Assembly: GCF_000484695.1 (NCBI RefSeq) | Contig: NZ_AXVR01000003.1 | Span: 62,001-126,000, forward strand | DNA from: Salinispora cortesiana | GTDB lineage: Bacteria > Actinomycetota > Actinomycetes > Mycobacteriales > Micromonosporaceae | Reading direction: 5' to 3' | Length of the DNA: 64,000 nt | Shown here: positions 42,170 to 50,662 of the stretch, one piece after another | Layout of the letters: every line of letters starts with the position of its first letter | How positions within the stretch are numbered: position 1 is the stretch's first letter | The notes under the pieces: model-generated | Seen by the model: only the letters and a program-made list of their open reading frames with translations | Told to the model about the DNA's origin: nothing | Databases searched by the model: none | Made by a program: the position numbers and the translations under genes

Positions 42170-43966
42170 GTGGCCAACATCGTCAACCTGGACCGGGTGT
42201 CCAAGGGCTACGGCGCTGCCGGGCCGCTGCTCACCGATGTCTCGCTCGGTCTCGACGACGCCGACCGGATCGGTGTGGTGGGGCTCAACGGCGCCGGCAA
42301 GTCCACCCTGCTGCGCCTGCTCACTCGGCAGGAGGAGCCGGATGACGGCCGGGTGACCCACCGTCGCGACCTGCGCGTCGCCGGGTTGCCCCAGGCCCTG
42401 CAGCTCGCCCCCGACGCGACCGTCCGAGACGTGGTCCTCGGCACCGCGTGGCTGGCCGAGGGGATGGGCGCCGAGCACGAGTGGGCCGGGGACGCCGGAG
42501 TCCGGAAGGTCCTCGACGGCCTCGGGATGCCGTACCTCGGCCTCGACGCTCCGGTCGGCCCGATGTCCGGCGGCGAGCGCCGGCGGGTCGCCCTGGCCGC
42601 GCTGCTGGTCCGCGACGCCGACCTGCTGATCCTCGACGAGCCCACCAACCACCTCGATGTTGGCGGCATCGACTGGCTGGCCCGGCACCTGCTCGCCCGC
42701 CGGGGTGCGCTCGTCGTGGTCACGCACGACCGGTGGTTTCTCGACGCCGTCTGCACCACCACCTGGGAGGTCGCCGACCAGACCGTCCGGGCGTACGAGG
42801 GTGGTTTCGCCGCCTGGACCCTCGCCCGGGCCGAACGGGAACGGGTCGCCGCCGCCACCGAGGCGCGTCGTCAGAACCTGCTCCGTAAGGAGATCGCCTG
42901 GCTGCGCCGCGGCCCGCCGGCCCGCACATCCAAGCCGAAGTTCCGCATCGACGCGGCAAACGCGCTGATCGCCGATGTTCCGCCGCCGCGGGACAGCATG
43001 TCGCTGCAGCGGCTCGCCACCGCCCGGCTCGGCAAGCAGGTGTACGACCTGGAGCACGTCCGGTTGGACGCGGGGCCGAAGGAGATCCTGCGCGACCTCA
43101 CCTGGCAGGTCGGTCCCGGGGACCGGATCGCCGTCCTCGGCCGCAACGGTGCCGGCAAGACCACGCTGCTGCGGATGCTCGCCGGCGTCACCCGACCGGA
43201 TGACGGCCGGTTCGTGGCCGGTTCCACCGTGCGTCCCGCGTTCCTCTCCCAGGAGCTCGCCGAACTCCCCGGCGAGCTGCGCGTGCTCGAGGCGGTCGAG
43301 GAGGTCGCCCGCCGGGTCCGGCTCGGTGACCGGGAGATCTCCGCCGCCCAGCTCGCCGAGGTCTTCGGCTTCGACGACCGCCGGCTCTGGACTCCGGTGG
43401 CTGACCTCTCCGGTGGTGAGCGGCGACGGCTGCAGCTGCTGCGCCTGCTCGCCGGTGAGCCGAATGTGCTCCTGCTGGATGAGCCCACCAACGACCTGGA
43501 TACCGACACCCTCGCCGCGCTCGAGGATCTGCTCGACTCCTGGCCCGGCGTGATCATCGTGGCCAGCCACGACCGGTACCTGGTGGAACGGGTCGCCGAC
43601 ACCGTGTACGGCATGTTCGGCGACGGCGAGCTGGTGCACCTGCCCGGCGGGGTTGACGAGTACCTTGCTCGGGCCACCGACGGCGGCCGTCCGGCACCGG
43701 TGACCGGTGGTGGGCCGGCGCCGGCGAAGGCGAGCGGGATGTCTGCCGCTCAGGTCCGCCAGGCCCGGAAGGAACTGGCCCGGCTCGAGCGGCAGGTCGG
43801 CCGGCTGGAGCAGCGGGAGGCGGAGCTCCACGACCAGTTGGCCGCGAACGCGACCGACTACGCACGGGTCGCTGAGCTGGACAGCCAGCTCAAGGAGGTC
43901 CGGGGTGAGCGGGAGCAGGTCGAACAGGCCTGGTTGACGCTCGCCGACGAGATCCCGAGCAGCTGA
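42170..43966 (+). CDS. ABC-F family ATPase (Uup-like)
   Basis: 598 residues, two ABC ATPase domains and no TM segments. Walker A GLNGAGKST near 38 and GRNGAGKTT near 324; signatures MSGGERRRVALA and LSGGERRRLQLL; Walker B LILDEPTNHLD and LLLDEPTNDLD. Between the domains is the ABC-F linker (ATEARRQNLLRKEIAWLRRG). A C-terminal coiled coil from about residue 525 (ARKELARLERQVGRLEQREA) is of the Uup type. ABC-F proteins act on the ribosome, either as translation factors or in antibiotic protection; position next to ispE, common in actinobacteria, favours housekeeping. Confidence 0.92.
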   Translation: MANIVNLDRVSKGYGAAGPLLTDVSLGLDDADRIGVVGLNGAGKSTLLRLLTRQEEPDDGRVTHRRDLRVAGLPQALQLAPDATVRDVVLGTAWLAEGMGAEHEWAGDAGVRKVLDGLGMPYLGLDAPVGPMSGGERRRVALAALLVRDADLLILDEPTNHLDVGGIDWLARHLLARRGALVVVTHDRWFLDAVCTTTWEVADQTVRAYEGGFAAWTLARAERERVAAATEARRQNLLRKEIAWLRRGPPARTSKPKFRIDAANALIADVPPPRDSMSLQRLATARLGKQVYDLEHVRLDAGPKEILRDLTWQVGPGDRIAVLGRNGAGKTTLLRMLAGVTRPDDGRFVAGSTVRPAFLSQELAELPGELRVLEAVEEVARRVRLGDREISAAQLAEVFGFDDRRLWTPVADLSGGERRRLQLLRLLAGEPNVLLLDEPTNDLDTDTLAALEDLLDSWPGVIIVASHDRYLVERVADTVYGMFGDGELVHLPGGVDEYLARATDGGRPAPVTGGGPAPAKASGMSAAQVRQARKELARLERQVGRLEQREAELHDQLAANATDYARVAELDSQLKEVRGEREQVEQAWLTLADEIPSS

Positions 43967-44069
43967 CCGCCGTTGCGCCGCGGCGCGCCCGGACCGTGTG
44001 CGGCGTCACACCGGCCGGTGCGGGACAATCGGCGCCGTCCCTCACCGTAACGTCGTTGGAGACTCAGCC

Positions 44070-44525
44070 ATGGCCCACACCCCCGTGAACCACCCCGCGC
44101 GGCCGATCTACCGGGCGATCGGCGGGCTGACCGGCCTGTACCTGGTCGTCTTCGGCGTGCTCGGTCTCATCGCGACCGTCGGCGACGAGCTCTGGGCCCA
44201 GGGCGACACCGCAGTGCTCGGTCAGGGCACGAACCTCGGTTTCTCGTTGCTCAGCGTGCTGCTCGGCGGCGCCGTGCTGGCCGGTACGGCGATCGGCCGC
44301 AACGTCGATGTGTTGATCAATCAGGGGCTGGGGTACGTGGGTATCGTGCTCAGCCTCGCCGGCCTCGCCTTCCTCCGGACCGAGGCGAACATCTTCAACT
44401 TCAGCATCGCCACCGTCCTCGTGCTGATGGTGGCCGGCCTGGTCCTGCTCATGGTCGGGATGTACGGCAAGGTCGGCACCGACGCGGAGCAGGAGGCCTG
44501 GCAGCGGGCACGGCTGGTGCTCTGA
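44070..44525 (+). CDS. DUF4383 membrane protein, copy 1
   Basis: 151 residues from ATG 44070, with ggag upstream. Four TM helices near 18-38, 55-76, 85-104 and 112-134. Shares NHPARPIYR at its N-terminus and a similar four-helix plan with the next gene, 152 bp downstream, so the two are a tandem duplication. DUF4383 proteins have no known function. A 24-bp hairpin follows. Confidence 0.85.
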   Translation: MAHTPVNHPARPIYRAIGGLTGLYLVVFGVLGLIATVGDELWAQGDTAVLGQGTNLGFSLLSVLLGGAVLAGTAIGRNVDVLINQGLGYVGIVLSLAGLAFLRTEANIFNFSIATVLVLMVAGLVLLMVGMYGKVGTDAEQEAWQRARLVL

Positions 44526-44536
44526 CCGTCGTCTCC

Positions 44537-44588
44537 CGCCACGGAGCCCGACCACACCCCCACTGGGGTGTGGTCGGGCTCCGTGGCG
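44537..44588 (+). terminator. 24-bp hairpin between the two DUF4383 genes
   Basis: CCACGGAGCCCGACCACACC pairs along its whole length with GGTGTGGTCGGGCTCCGTGG; with flanking pairs the stem is 24 bp and the loop four bases (CACT). It starts 11 bases after the stop codon, so the tandem copies are separately transcribed. Confidence 0.8.
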
Positions 44589-44676
44589 CGTGGGGCTACC
44601 GGTCGATTCCCCGTACGCGCGGCCCCGGCCCGGGTGACAATGACCCCTGGCTGTCGTCGAGCGGTCGGAGGGCGTC

Positions 44677-45153
44677 ATGGCGCACATCCCGCTGAACCAT
44701 CCGGCGCGGCCGATCTACCGGGTCCTTGCCGGGCTGATCGGTCTCTACATCCTGGTCTTTGGTGTCTGGGGCACCGCGCAGACGCTGGGGGACCCGCTCT
44801 TCGACCGGGACGGAGAATTGGTGCTCGGCCTCCGCACCAACCTCGCGTTCGCGCTGGCCTCGGTGGTCTTCGGCGCTTTCCTCCTGGTGGGGGCGTCCCG
44901 GCGGGGCAATCTCGGCCACTACATGAACCTGATCGCCGGGGCCGTCTTCCTGGTGACCAGCATCCTGATGATGTCGGTGTTGCAGACCTCGGCCAACTTC
45001 CTCAGCTTCTCGATGTCGACGGTGATCGTGTCGATGCTCTTCGGGCTGATCCTGCTCGGCACCGGCCTCTACGACAAGGTCGGGCCGATGGAGCCCGCCG
45101 AGACGGAGCCGGACGGCTCCGGCCGTCCGGCCGCCGACCCGAACCGGTCCTGA
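44677..45153 (+). CDS. DUF4383 membrane protein, copy 2
   Basis: 158 residues. Same fold as copy 1: MAHIPLNHPARPIYRVLAGL, four TM helices, RTNLAFALASVVFGAFLLVG and TSANFLSFSMSTVIV aligning with TEANIFNFSIATVLV of copy 1. The tail from about 135 is Pro/Glu/Asp-rich and probably cytoplasmic. The stop is one base from that of the converging TetR gene. Function unknown. Confidence 0.85.
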   Translation: MAHIPLNHPARPIYRVLAGLIGLYILVFGVWGTAQTLGDPLFDRDGELVLGLRTNLAFALASVVFGAFLLVGASRRGNLGHYMNLIAGAVFLVTSILMMSVLQTSANFLSFSMSTVIVSMLFGLILLGTGLYDKVGPMEPAETEPDGSGRPAADPNRS

Positions 45154-45154
45154 C

Positions 45155-45838
45155 TCAGTGTCCGCGTAGGGTGATCAGGCCCGGCTTCGCCTCGAGGTGG
45201 GACAGGCCGTTCCAGGCCAGGTTCACCAGGTGCGCTGCCACCGTCTCCTTGCGCGGTCGGCGCACCTCCAGCCACCAGCGGCCGGTCAGCGCCACCATTC
45301 CCACCAGGGCCTGGGCGTAGAGTTCGGCGAGCTTCGGGTCGTACCCGCGGCTGGAGAACTCGGCGCCGAGGATGTGCTCCACCTGGTGCGCGACGTCGTT
45401 CATCACGCTGCTGAAGTTGCCCGTCGACGACATCAGGGGTGACTCCCGGACCAACACCCGGAACCCGCTGGTCTCCTCCTCGATGTACGTGAGCAGGGTC
45501 AGCGCGGCCTGTTCGAGCAGTTCCCGTGGGTGGCCGGCGGTCAGGGCGGTGGTGATCCGGTCGAGCAGGCTGCGGACCTCCCGGTCCACCACCACCGCGT
45601 ACAGCCCCTCCTTGCCGCCGAAGTGCTCGTACACCACCGGTTTGGAGACCTTCGCCCGCGCCGCCACCTCTTCGATCGAGGTGGCGTCGAAGCCGCGTTC
45701 GGCGAAGAGTTGGCGCGCGGTCGAGATGAGTTGTTCGCGCCGCTGCGCCGCCGACATGCGTACCCGTGCGGTCTTGCCGGCCGCCGCGGCTCCCCGTCGC
45801 TGACCGGGGGTGTGGTCGCTGCCCAGGCCATCCATCAT
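45155..45838 (-). CDS. TetR-family transcriptional regulator
   Basis: 227 residues. Basic N-terminal tail, then the TetR helix-turn-helix: REQLISTARQLFAERGFDAT and SIEEVAARAKVSKPVVYEHF at about 54-73, followed by GGKEGLYAVVVDREV. The ligand domain is of the TetR_C type with ESPLMSSTGNFSSVMNDVAH and a Trp-rich GRWWLEVRRPRKETVAAHLV. Target genes are not known; no divergent partner gene exists, only the tRNA region. The first two codons are both ATG. Confidence 0.9.
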   Translation of the reverse strand: MMDGLGSDHTPGQRRGAAAAGKTARVRMSAAQRREQLISTARQLFAERGFDATSIEEVAARAKVSKPVVYEHFGGKEGLYAVVVDREVRSLLDRITTALTAGHPRELLEQAALTLLTYIEEETSGFRVLVRESPLMSSTGNFSSVMNDVAHQVEHILGAEFSSRGYDPKLAELYAQALVGMVALTGRWWLEVRRPRKETVAAHLVNLAWNGLSHLEAKPGLITLRGH

Positions 45839-46090
45839 GTCGTCACCTCATCGGCGCTCGGTGCCGTCCAGTCGTGGGGTCGAGCCGGTCACCGGCCATC
45901 CTGCCAGGTCTGCTCGGGCGCTCCGCTCGGTTGCCCCACACCACCCGGTTGGCCCTCCGGCGGCGGGGACTATCGTGGTTTTCGGTAATCCGACATGTGG
46001 TCCGGCGCCGTCCGGCCGGATCGCAGGTATGATCACCGAGCTGTTCCGGATCGTAGGTCTGCCCGACTGCGCCTTCGGACGACATGGCGA

Positions 46091-46162
46091 TGGGGTGTGG
46101 GGTAACGGCAACCCGCAGGCCTTTGGAGCCTTGAGCTCCTGGTTCGAATCCAGGCACCCCAG
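46091..46162 (+). tRNA. tRNA-Gln (anticodon TTG)
   Basis: 72 nt. Acceptor TGGGGTG pairs with CACCCCA; D arm GGGTAACGGCAACCC; anticodon loop CTTTGGA with TTG at 46123-46125; variable loop GAGCT; T arm CCTGG-TTCGAAT-CCAGG; discriminator G. CCA is not encoded. The outermost anticodon-stem pair is C-T by this folding, the only mismatch seen. Placed directly before glmU, an order seen in related actinomycetes. Confidence 0.9.
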
Positions 46163-46262
46163 CTCATGCCACCGGTCAGCATTGTGAAGGCCCCGCCGAT
46201 GCCGCGTTGATGTCTGGTTAGCATGACCGCGAGACTGTCGCCGCACCGACGGGAGCCCTTCC

Positions 46263-47801
46263 GTGTCCCAGCAGCCCCCTCCCCGTACCGTCGTCGTGCT
46301 CGCCGCTGGTGCGGGTAAGCGGATGAAGTCCGGGCTACCGAAGGTGCTGCATCCGCTGCTTGGCCGCACCCTCGTCGGCCATGTGCTCAGCGCCGCCGCA
46401 CCGCTCGCCGCCGACCGCACGGTGGTGGTGGTCGGCCACGGTGCCGAGCAGGTCCGGACCCATCTGGCGGAGATCACCCCGCAGGCCCTCCCGGTGCTCC
46501 AGGCCGAGCAGCTCGGCACCGGGCACGCGGTGCGGATCGCGTTGGCCGCCGTCCCGGAGAGCAGCGGCACCGTGGTGGTTCTCAACGGGGACGTGCCGCT
46601 GCTGCGGCCGGAGACCCTCGGCGGGCTGGTCGAGGCGCACGAGCGGGCGGGTGCCGCCGCGACGGTTCTGGCCGCGGAGGTACCCGATCCGACCGGGCTC
46701 GGCCGGGTCGTCCGGGACGCCGACGGTCAGCTCCAGCAGATCGTGGAGCAGCGCGACACGACCCCCGCCCAGCGGGAGATTCGGGAGATCAACGCCGGCA
46801 TCTACGCGTTCGACGCGGACCGGCTACGGGGTGCGCTCGGCAAGCTGTCGACCGACAACGCCCAGGGCGAGGAGTACCTGACCGACGTCTTCAGCCTGCT
46901 GCGGTCGGCGGGCGAGCCGGTGGCGGTGCACGTGGCCTCGGATCACATCGAGACGTTGGGCTGCAACGACCGGGTGGAGTTGGCCGGGCTGCGGCGACTG
47001 CTGCGCGACCGGGTCAACGAGGCCTGGATGCGCAGCGGGGTCAGCCTGCTTGACCCGGCGACCACCTGGATCGACGTGACCGTGGCGCTGGATCGGGACG
47101 CGGTGGTCGATCAGAATACGCAGCTTCGGGGCGCCACCGTGATCGGTGCCGGTGCACAGGTCGGCCCGGACGTCACGCTGGTGGACACCCTGGTCGGGCC
47201 CGACGCCACCGTGGTCCGCAGCCACGCGGTCGGAGCGGAGGTCGGCCCGGCGGCCAGCGTCGGCCCGTACGCGTACCTGCGGCCGGCGGCACGGCTGGCG
47301 GAGAAGTCGAAGGTGGGCACCTTCGTCGAGGTGAAGAACTCCGAGGTCGGAGTGGGGTCGAAGGTCCCGCACCTGACCTACGTCGGGGACGCCACGATCG
47401 GCGAGCAGAGCAATATCGGCGCGGCGACCGTGTTCGTGAACTACGACGGGGTACGCAAGCACCGTACGGTCATCGGTGACCATGCCCGTACCGGCGCGGA
47501 CAACATGTTCGTGGCGCCGGTCGAGGTCGGCGACGGGGCGTACACGGCGGCCGGTTCGGTGATCGATCAGGACGTGCCGGCCGGGGCGATGGGGGTGGCT
47601 CGGTCGCGGCAGCGCAACATCGAGGGCTGGGTGCTCAAGCGGCGGGCCGGAACCGCCGCCGCGGCGGCCGCCGAGCGGGCCGGGCGGGCCGGCGGTCCGG
47701 GGGTGTCCTCCGGGGCAACGGCAAGTGAAGGTGAGGCAATGCACGCGGGGGCCAAGCCGGCGGCTGGGGCGCACGGCACCGGGAATACTGCAACCGACTA
47801 G
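46263..47801 (+). CDS. glmU: Bifunctional UDP-GlcNAc synthesis enzyme GlmU
   Basis: 512 residues from GTG 46263. Uridylyltransferase domain: VLAAGAGKRMKSGLPKVLHP at residues 11-30, LQAEQLGTGHAV, VVLNGDVPLL, and EINAGIYAF. Left-handed beta-helix acetyltransferase domain: the hexapeptide run from about 265, with KNSEVGVGSKVPHLTYVGDA carrying the catalytic His region and SNIGAATVFVNYDGVRKHRT. The last 55 residues are Ala/Gly-rich, an extension common in actinobacteria. It makes UDP-N-acetylglucosamine for cell-wall synthesis. Co-transcribed with prs, 52 bp downstream. Confidence 0.95.
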   Translation: MSQQPPPRTVVVLAAGAGKRMKSGLPKVLHPLLGRTLVGHVLSAAAPLAADRTVVVVGHGAEQVRTHLAEITPQALPVLQAEQLGTGHAVRIALAAVPESSGTVVVLNGDVPLLRPETLGGLVEAHERAGAAATVLAAEVPDPTGLGRVVRDADGQLQQIVEQRDTTPAQREIREINAGIYAFDADRLRGALGKLSTDNAQGEEYLTDVFSLLRSAGEPVAVHVASDHIETLGCNDRVELAGLRRLLRDRVNEAWMRSGVSLLDPATTWIDVTVALDRDAVVDQNTQLRGATVIGAGAQVGPDVTLVDTLVGPDATVVRSHAVGAEVGPAASVGPYAYLRPAARLAEKSKVGTFVEVKNSEVGVGSKVPHLTYVGDATIGEQSNIGAATVFVNYDGVRKHRTVIGDHARTGADNMFVAPVEVGDGAYTAAGSVIDQDVPAGAMGVARSRQRNIEGWVLKRRAGTAAAAAAERAGRAGGPGVSSGATASEGEAMHAGAKPAAGAHGTGNTATD

Positions 47802-47853
47802 CCCCGGCCCACCACCGCGCCGGGCACCACCAACCAACAGGAGCAGACGGGCC

Positions 47854-48834
47854 ATGGGCAGCATCGTCGCCGAAAATCGCAAGAGCCTGATGCTCTTCTC
47901 CGGACGTGGCTTTCCGGAGTTAGCCAAGGAGATCGGTGAGGTGCTCGGGGTCGCCCCGACACCGGCCGACGCCTACGATTTCGCCAACGGTGAGATCTTC
48001 GTCCGCTACAAGGAATCGGTGCGCGGTTCGGACGCCTTCGTGGTGCAGTCCGTCACGCACGGGGTCAACACCTGGGTCATGGAGACCCTGATCATGATCG
48101 ACGCGTTGAAGCGTGGGTCGGCCAAGCGGATCACCGTGGTCCTGCCCTTCTACCCGTACTCGCGGCAGGACAAGAAGCACCGGGGCCGGGAGCCGATCTC
48201 GGGCCGGCTGATCGCGGACCTGTTGAAGACCGCCGGCGCGAACCGGATCCTCACCGTGGATCTGCACACCGCCCAGATCCAGGGCTTCTTCGACGGCCCG
48301 GTGGACCACCTCTTCGCGATGGACGTGCTCGCCGAGGAGGTGGAGCGGCGGTACGCCGGGCGTCCCATGACGGTCGTCGCCCCGGATTCGGGTCGGGTCC
48401 GGGTCGCCGAGCGGTGGACCGACCGGCTGGGCGGTTGCCCGCTGGCGTTCATCCACAAGACCCGGGATCCGTCGAAGCCGAACCAGGTGGTGGCGAACCG
48501 GGTCGTCGGTGAGGTCGAGGGCCGGGTCTGCCTGATCGTCGATGACATGATCGACACGGGTGGCACGATCACCAAGGCTGCGGAGATCCTCAAGGAGTTG
48601 GGTGCGGCCGAGATCGTCGTCGCCTCCACCCACGCGCTCTTCTCGGATCCGGCGACCGAGCGGCTGAAGAACAGCCCGATCAGCGAGGTGCTGGTGACGA
48701 ACACGTTGCCGCTGCCGCCGGAGAAGCAGCTCGACAAGGTCACCGTCCTGTCGATCGCACCGCTGCTGGCCCGGGCGATCCGGGAGGTCTTCGACGACGG
48801 CTCGGTGACCACCCTCTTCGGTGGCCTGAGCTGA
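47854..48834 (+). CDS. prs: Ribose-phosphate pyrophosphokinase
   Basis: 326 residues from ATG 47854 with aacaggagc upstream. Makes PRPP from ribose 5-phosphate and ATP for nucleotide, His and Trp synthesis. Seen: LMLFSGRGFPELAKEIGEVL, FANGEIFVRYKESVRG, the flexible loop PYSRQDKKHRGREPISGRL, VDLHTAQIQGFF, and the PRPP-binding VCLIVDDMIDTGGTI near residue 228. Length and motifs are of class I enzymes. Confidence 0.95.
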   Translation: MGSIVAENRKSLMLFSGRGFPELAKEIGEVLGVAPTPADAYDFANGEIFVRYKESVRGSDAFVVQSVTHGVNTWVMETLIMIDALKRGSAKRITVVLPFYPYSRQDKKHRGREPISGRLIADLLKTAGANRILTVDLHTAQIQGFFDGPVDHLFAMDVLAEEVERRYAGRPMTVVAPDSGRVRVAERWTDRLGGCPLAFIHKTRDPSKPNQVVANRVVGEVEGRVCLIVDDMIDTGGTITKAAEILKELGAAEIVVASTHALFSDPATERLKNSPISEVLVTNTLPLPPEKQLDKVTVLSIAPLLARAIREVFDDGSVTTLFGGLS

Positions 48835-49213
48835 GTTGCCCTGTCGGAGCCCGGTCCGGGGTGGTCACCGCCGCTGGACCGGGTTTCTCCGGCAGTCTCG
48901 GTGCCGGCTTCGGCCTCCGCGCGCTGTCGGGGTGCTCTGGCGGGTCGGGTGGGTCGAGGCCCCCGCCGGCCCTGACCCGACTGGTGCGGACGATCGAATC
49001 GCGGGGTGCCGCCGGAGTGGGCGGACAACCTTCGGGTAGACTGGTGCGGTTGCCACGGCGAGGGTGCCCTGCGGGCCGCTGACCAGGACCGCACGGAAGC
49101 GCCGTCATCGACGCGGCGCTCCGAGGCGGTCGGTCATGACGCAGGAGCCCCAGCGAGCCCCTCACCCGGCACCGAGACGACCATCGCCGCTGCGAAGCAT
49201 CAGGAGTTTCCCC
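48835..49213. other. prs-rplY intergenic region
   Basis: 379 bp. Contains the hairpin at 48850-48883 and, around 49030-49055, the best promoter-like stretch (GGGTAGACTGGTGC, a TAGACT -10 look-alike). The last 150 bp before rplY would be a long leader; no known riboswitch or leader ORF was recognised. Confidence 0.35.
48850..48883 (+). terminator. Hairpin after prs
   Basis: CCCGGTCC and GGACCGGG (8 bp, with an internally pairing 18-nt interior) followed by TTTCTCC, 15 bases after the prs stop. Confidence 0.5.
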
Positions 49214-49915
49214 GTGTCCGAGGTAAAGATCAGCGCCGAGCCCCGTACCGAGTTCGGCAAGGGTGGTGCCCGCCGTACCCGCCGGGCCGGCAAGGTGCCT
49301 GCCGTGCTGTACGGCCACGGCGAGAAGCCCAAGCACATCGCGTTGCCGGCCCGTGAGTTCGCCACGGCGATCCGGCGCGGTGGTGCCAACCAGCTCTTCA
49401 CGATCGACATCAGCGACGGCACGCAGGTGCTGGCGCTGCCGAAGGCGATCCAGCGGGATCCGATCAAGGACACCTTCGAGCACGTGGACCTGCTGCTTGT
49501 CCGCCGCGGCGAGCAGGTCACGGTTGAGGTCCCGGTGCAGTTGGTCGGGGAGGCTGCGAAGGGCACGCTGATCGTGCACGACCACGACAGCCTCTCGGTG
49601 ACCGCTGACGCCACCAAGGTGCCGGACCACCTCGACGCCACCATTGAGGGCCTGGAGGCGGGCACGCAGGTGGCCGCCGCCGACGTGCAGCTGCCGGCCG
49701 GAGTCGAGCTGGCCACCGACCCGGAGCTGCCGGTCGCCGCGGTGACCGCCGCCCCGACCGAGGAGCAGCTCGAGGCCACGCTGCCGGAGGTGGAGGAGGC
49801 CGCTGCCGAGGCCGAGGCCGAGGTCGGCGAGGTCACCGAGGGCTCGGAGGGCGCCGAGGCCGGTGCTCCGGTCGCCGAGCAGGAGGCGGGTGCCGAGGCG
49901 AAGGCCGAGGCCTGA
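49214..49915 (+). CDS. rplY: 50S ribosomal protein L25, CTC form
   Basis: 233 residues from GTG 49214 with caggag upstream. Residues 1-95 are the L25 5S-rRNA-binding domain (RTEFGKGGARRTRRAGKVPA, VLYGHGEKPKHIALPAREF, IQRDPIKDTFEHVDLLLV). The TL5/CTC C-terminal beta domain follows to about 185, and the end is an acidic Ala/Glu-rich tail, typical in actinobacteria. It binds 5S rRNA in the large subunit; CTC forms respond to general stress in Bacillus. Next to pth, as usual. Confidence 0.94.
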   Translation: MSEVKISAEPRTEFGKGGARRTRRAGKVPAVLYGHGEKPKHIALPAREFATAIRRGGANQLFTIDISDGTQVLALPKAIQRDPIKDTFEHVDLLLVRRGEQVTVEVPVQLVGEAAKGTLIVHDHDSLSVTADATKVPDHLDATIEGLEAGTQVAAADVQLPAGVELATDPELPVAAVTAAPTEEQLEATLPEVEEAAAEAEAEVGEVTEGSEGAEAGAPVAEQEAGAEAKAEA

Positions 49916-49934
49916 TCGTTCGCTGCGCAGGTGC

Positions 49935-49963
49935 CAGGCGTCCCCGCTCGTCGGGGGCGCCTG
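49935..49963 (+). terminator. Hairpin after rplY
   Basis: CAGGCGTCCCCG pairs with CGGGGGCGCCTG around a five-base loop (one U-G pair), 20 bases after the rplY stop. pth starts 47 bases later, so this may be a partial terminator or attenuator. Confidence 0.5.
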
Positions 49964-50009
49964 TTGGCGTATCGGTGGGCGGTACCGTTGCGAGCGGAAG
50001 GGGTGGACG

Positions 50010-50600
50010 GTGGTGGAGGAGACAGGGCCGTGGCTGGTCGTCGGTCTGGGTAACCCCGGTCGGCAGTACGCCGGGAACCGGCACAACGTCGGCTTCCTCG
50101 TGGCCGACCTGCTGGCCGGGCGGCTGGCGGCCCGCTTCAGTCGACACAAGCGGGCGATGGCGGAGGTCGCCGAGGGACGGTTGGGTCTCGGCGGACCGCG
50201 GCTGGTGCTGGTGAAGCCGCTGACGTACATGAACCTCTCCGGCGCGGCGGCAGTCGGCCTGGCGCAGTTCTACAAGGTGCCGCCGGCGCGGGTGGTGGCC
50301 ATCCATGACGAGCTGGACATCCCCTATGGCCAGGTTCGGGTGAAGTGTGGTGGCGGCGAGGGCGGCCACAACGGCCTGCGGTCGATGACGAAGTCCCTGG
50401 GGACGAAGGAGTACGCCCGGGTGCGGTTCGGGGTCGGCCGGCCACCGGCGCGGCGGGACCCGGCGGATTTCGTACTGTCGGATTTCGGTACCGTCGAGCG
50501 TAAGGAGCTGGATTTCCTGGTGGATCGGGCGGCAGATGTCGTGGAGTCGGTTCTCCAACGCGGGGTGGAACCGACCCAGAACCTCTATCACGGTGCCTGA
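50010..50600 (+). CDS. pth: Peptidyl-tRNA hydrolase
   Basis: 196 residues from GTG 50010 (GTG 50013 is equally possible), with ggaagggg upstream. Cleaves peptidyl-tRNA dropped by stalled ribosomes. Seen: LVVGLGNPGRQYAGNRHNVG with the catalytic His in the last motif, VKPLTYMNLSGAAAV, IHDELDIPYGQVRVKCGGGE with the catalytic Asp, and GGHNGLRSMTKSLGTKEY. Normal length. Confidence 0.95.
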   Translation: MVEETGPWLVVGLGNPGRQYAGNRHNVGFLVADLLAGRLAARFSRHKRAMAEVAEGRLGLGGPRLVLVKPLTYMNLSGAAAVGLAQFYKVPPARVVAIHDELDIPYGQVRVKCGGGEGGHNGLRSMTKSLGTKEYARVRFGVGRPPARRDPADFVLSDFGTVERKELDFLVDRAADVVESVLQRGVEPTQNLYHGA

Positions 50601-50662
50601 GGGCCGGTTCGGTGGTGGTCTCCGCTCCTTCAGGCGGGTGGCGCGGCGACGGGAGTACGGGA

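Noticed and set aside
41228..43831. 867-codon open frame on the minus strand across ispE and the ABC-F gene
   Set aside because: Antisense shadow of two genes with clear motifs. In high-GC DNA the antisense frame lacks stops; the product is low-complexity Gly/Asp/Arg with no domain.
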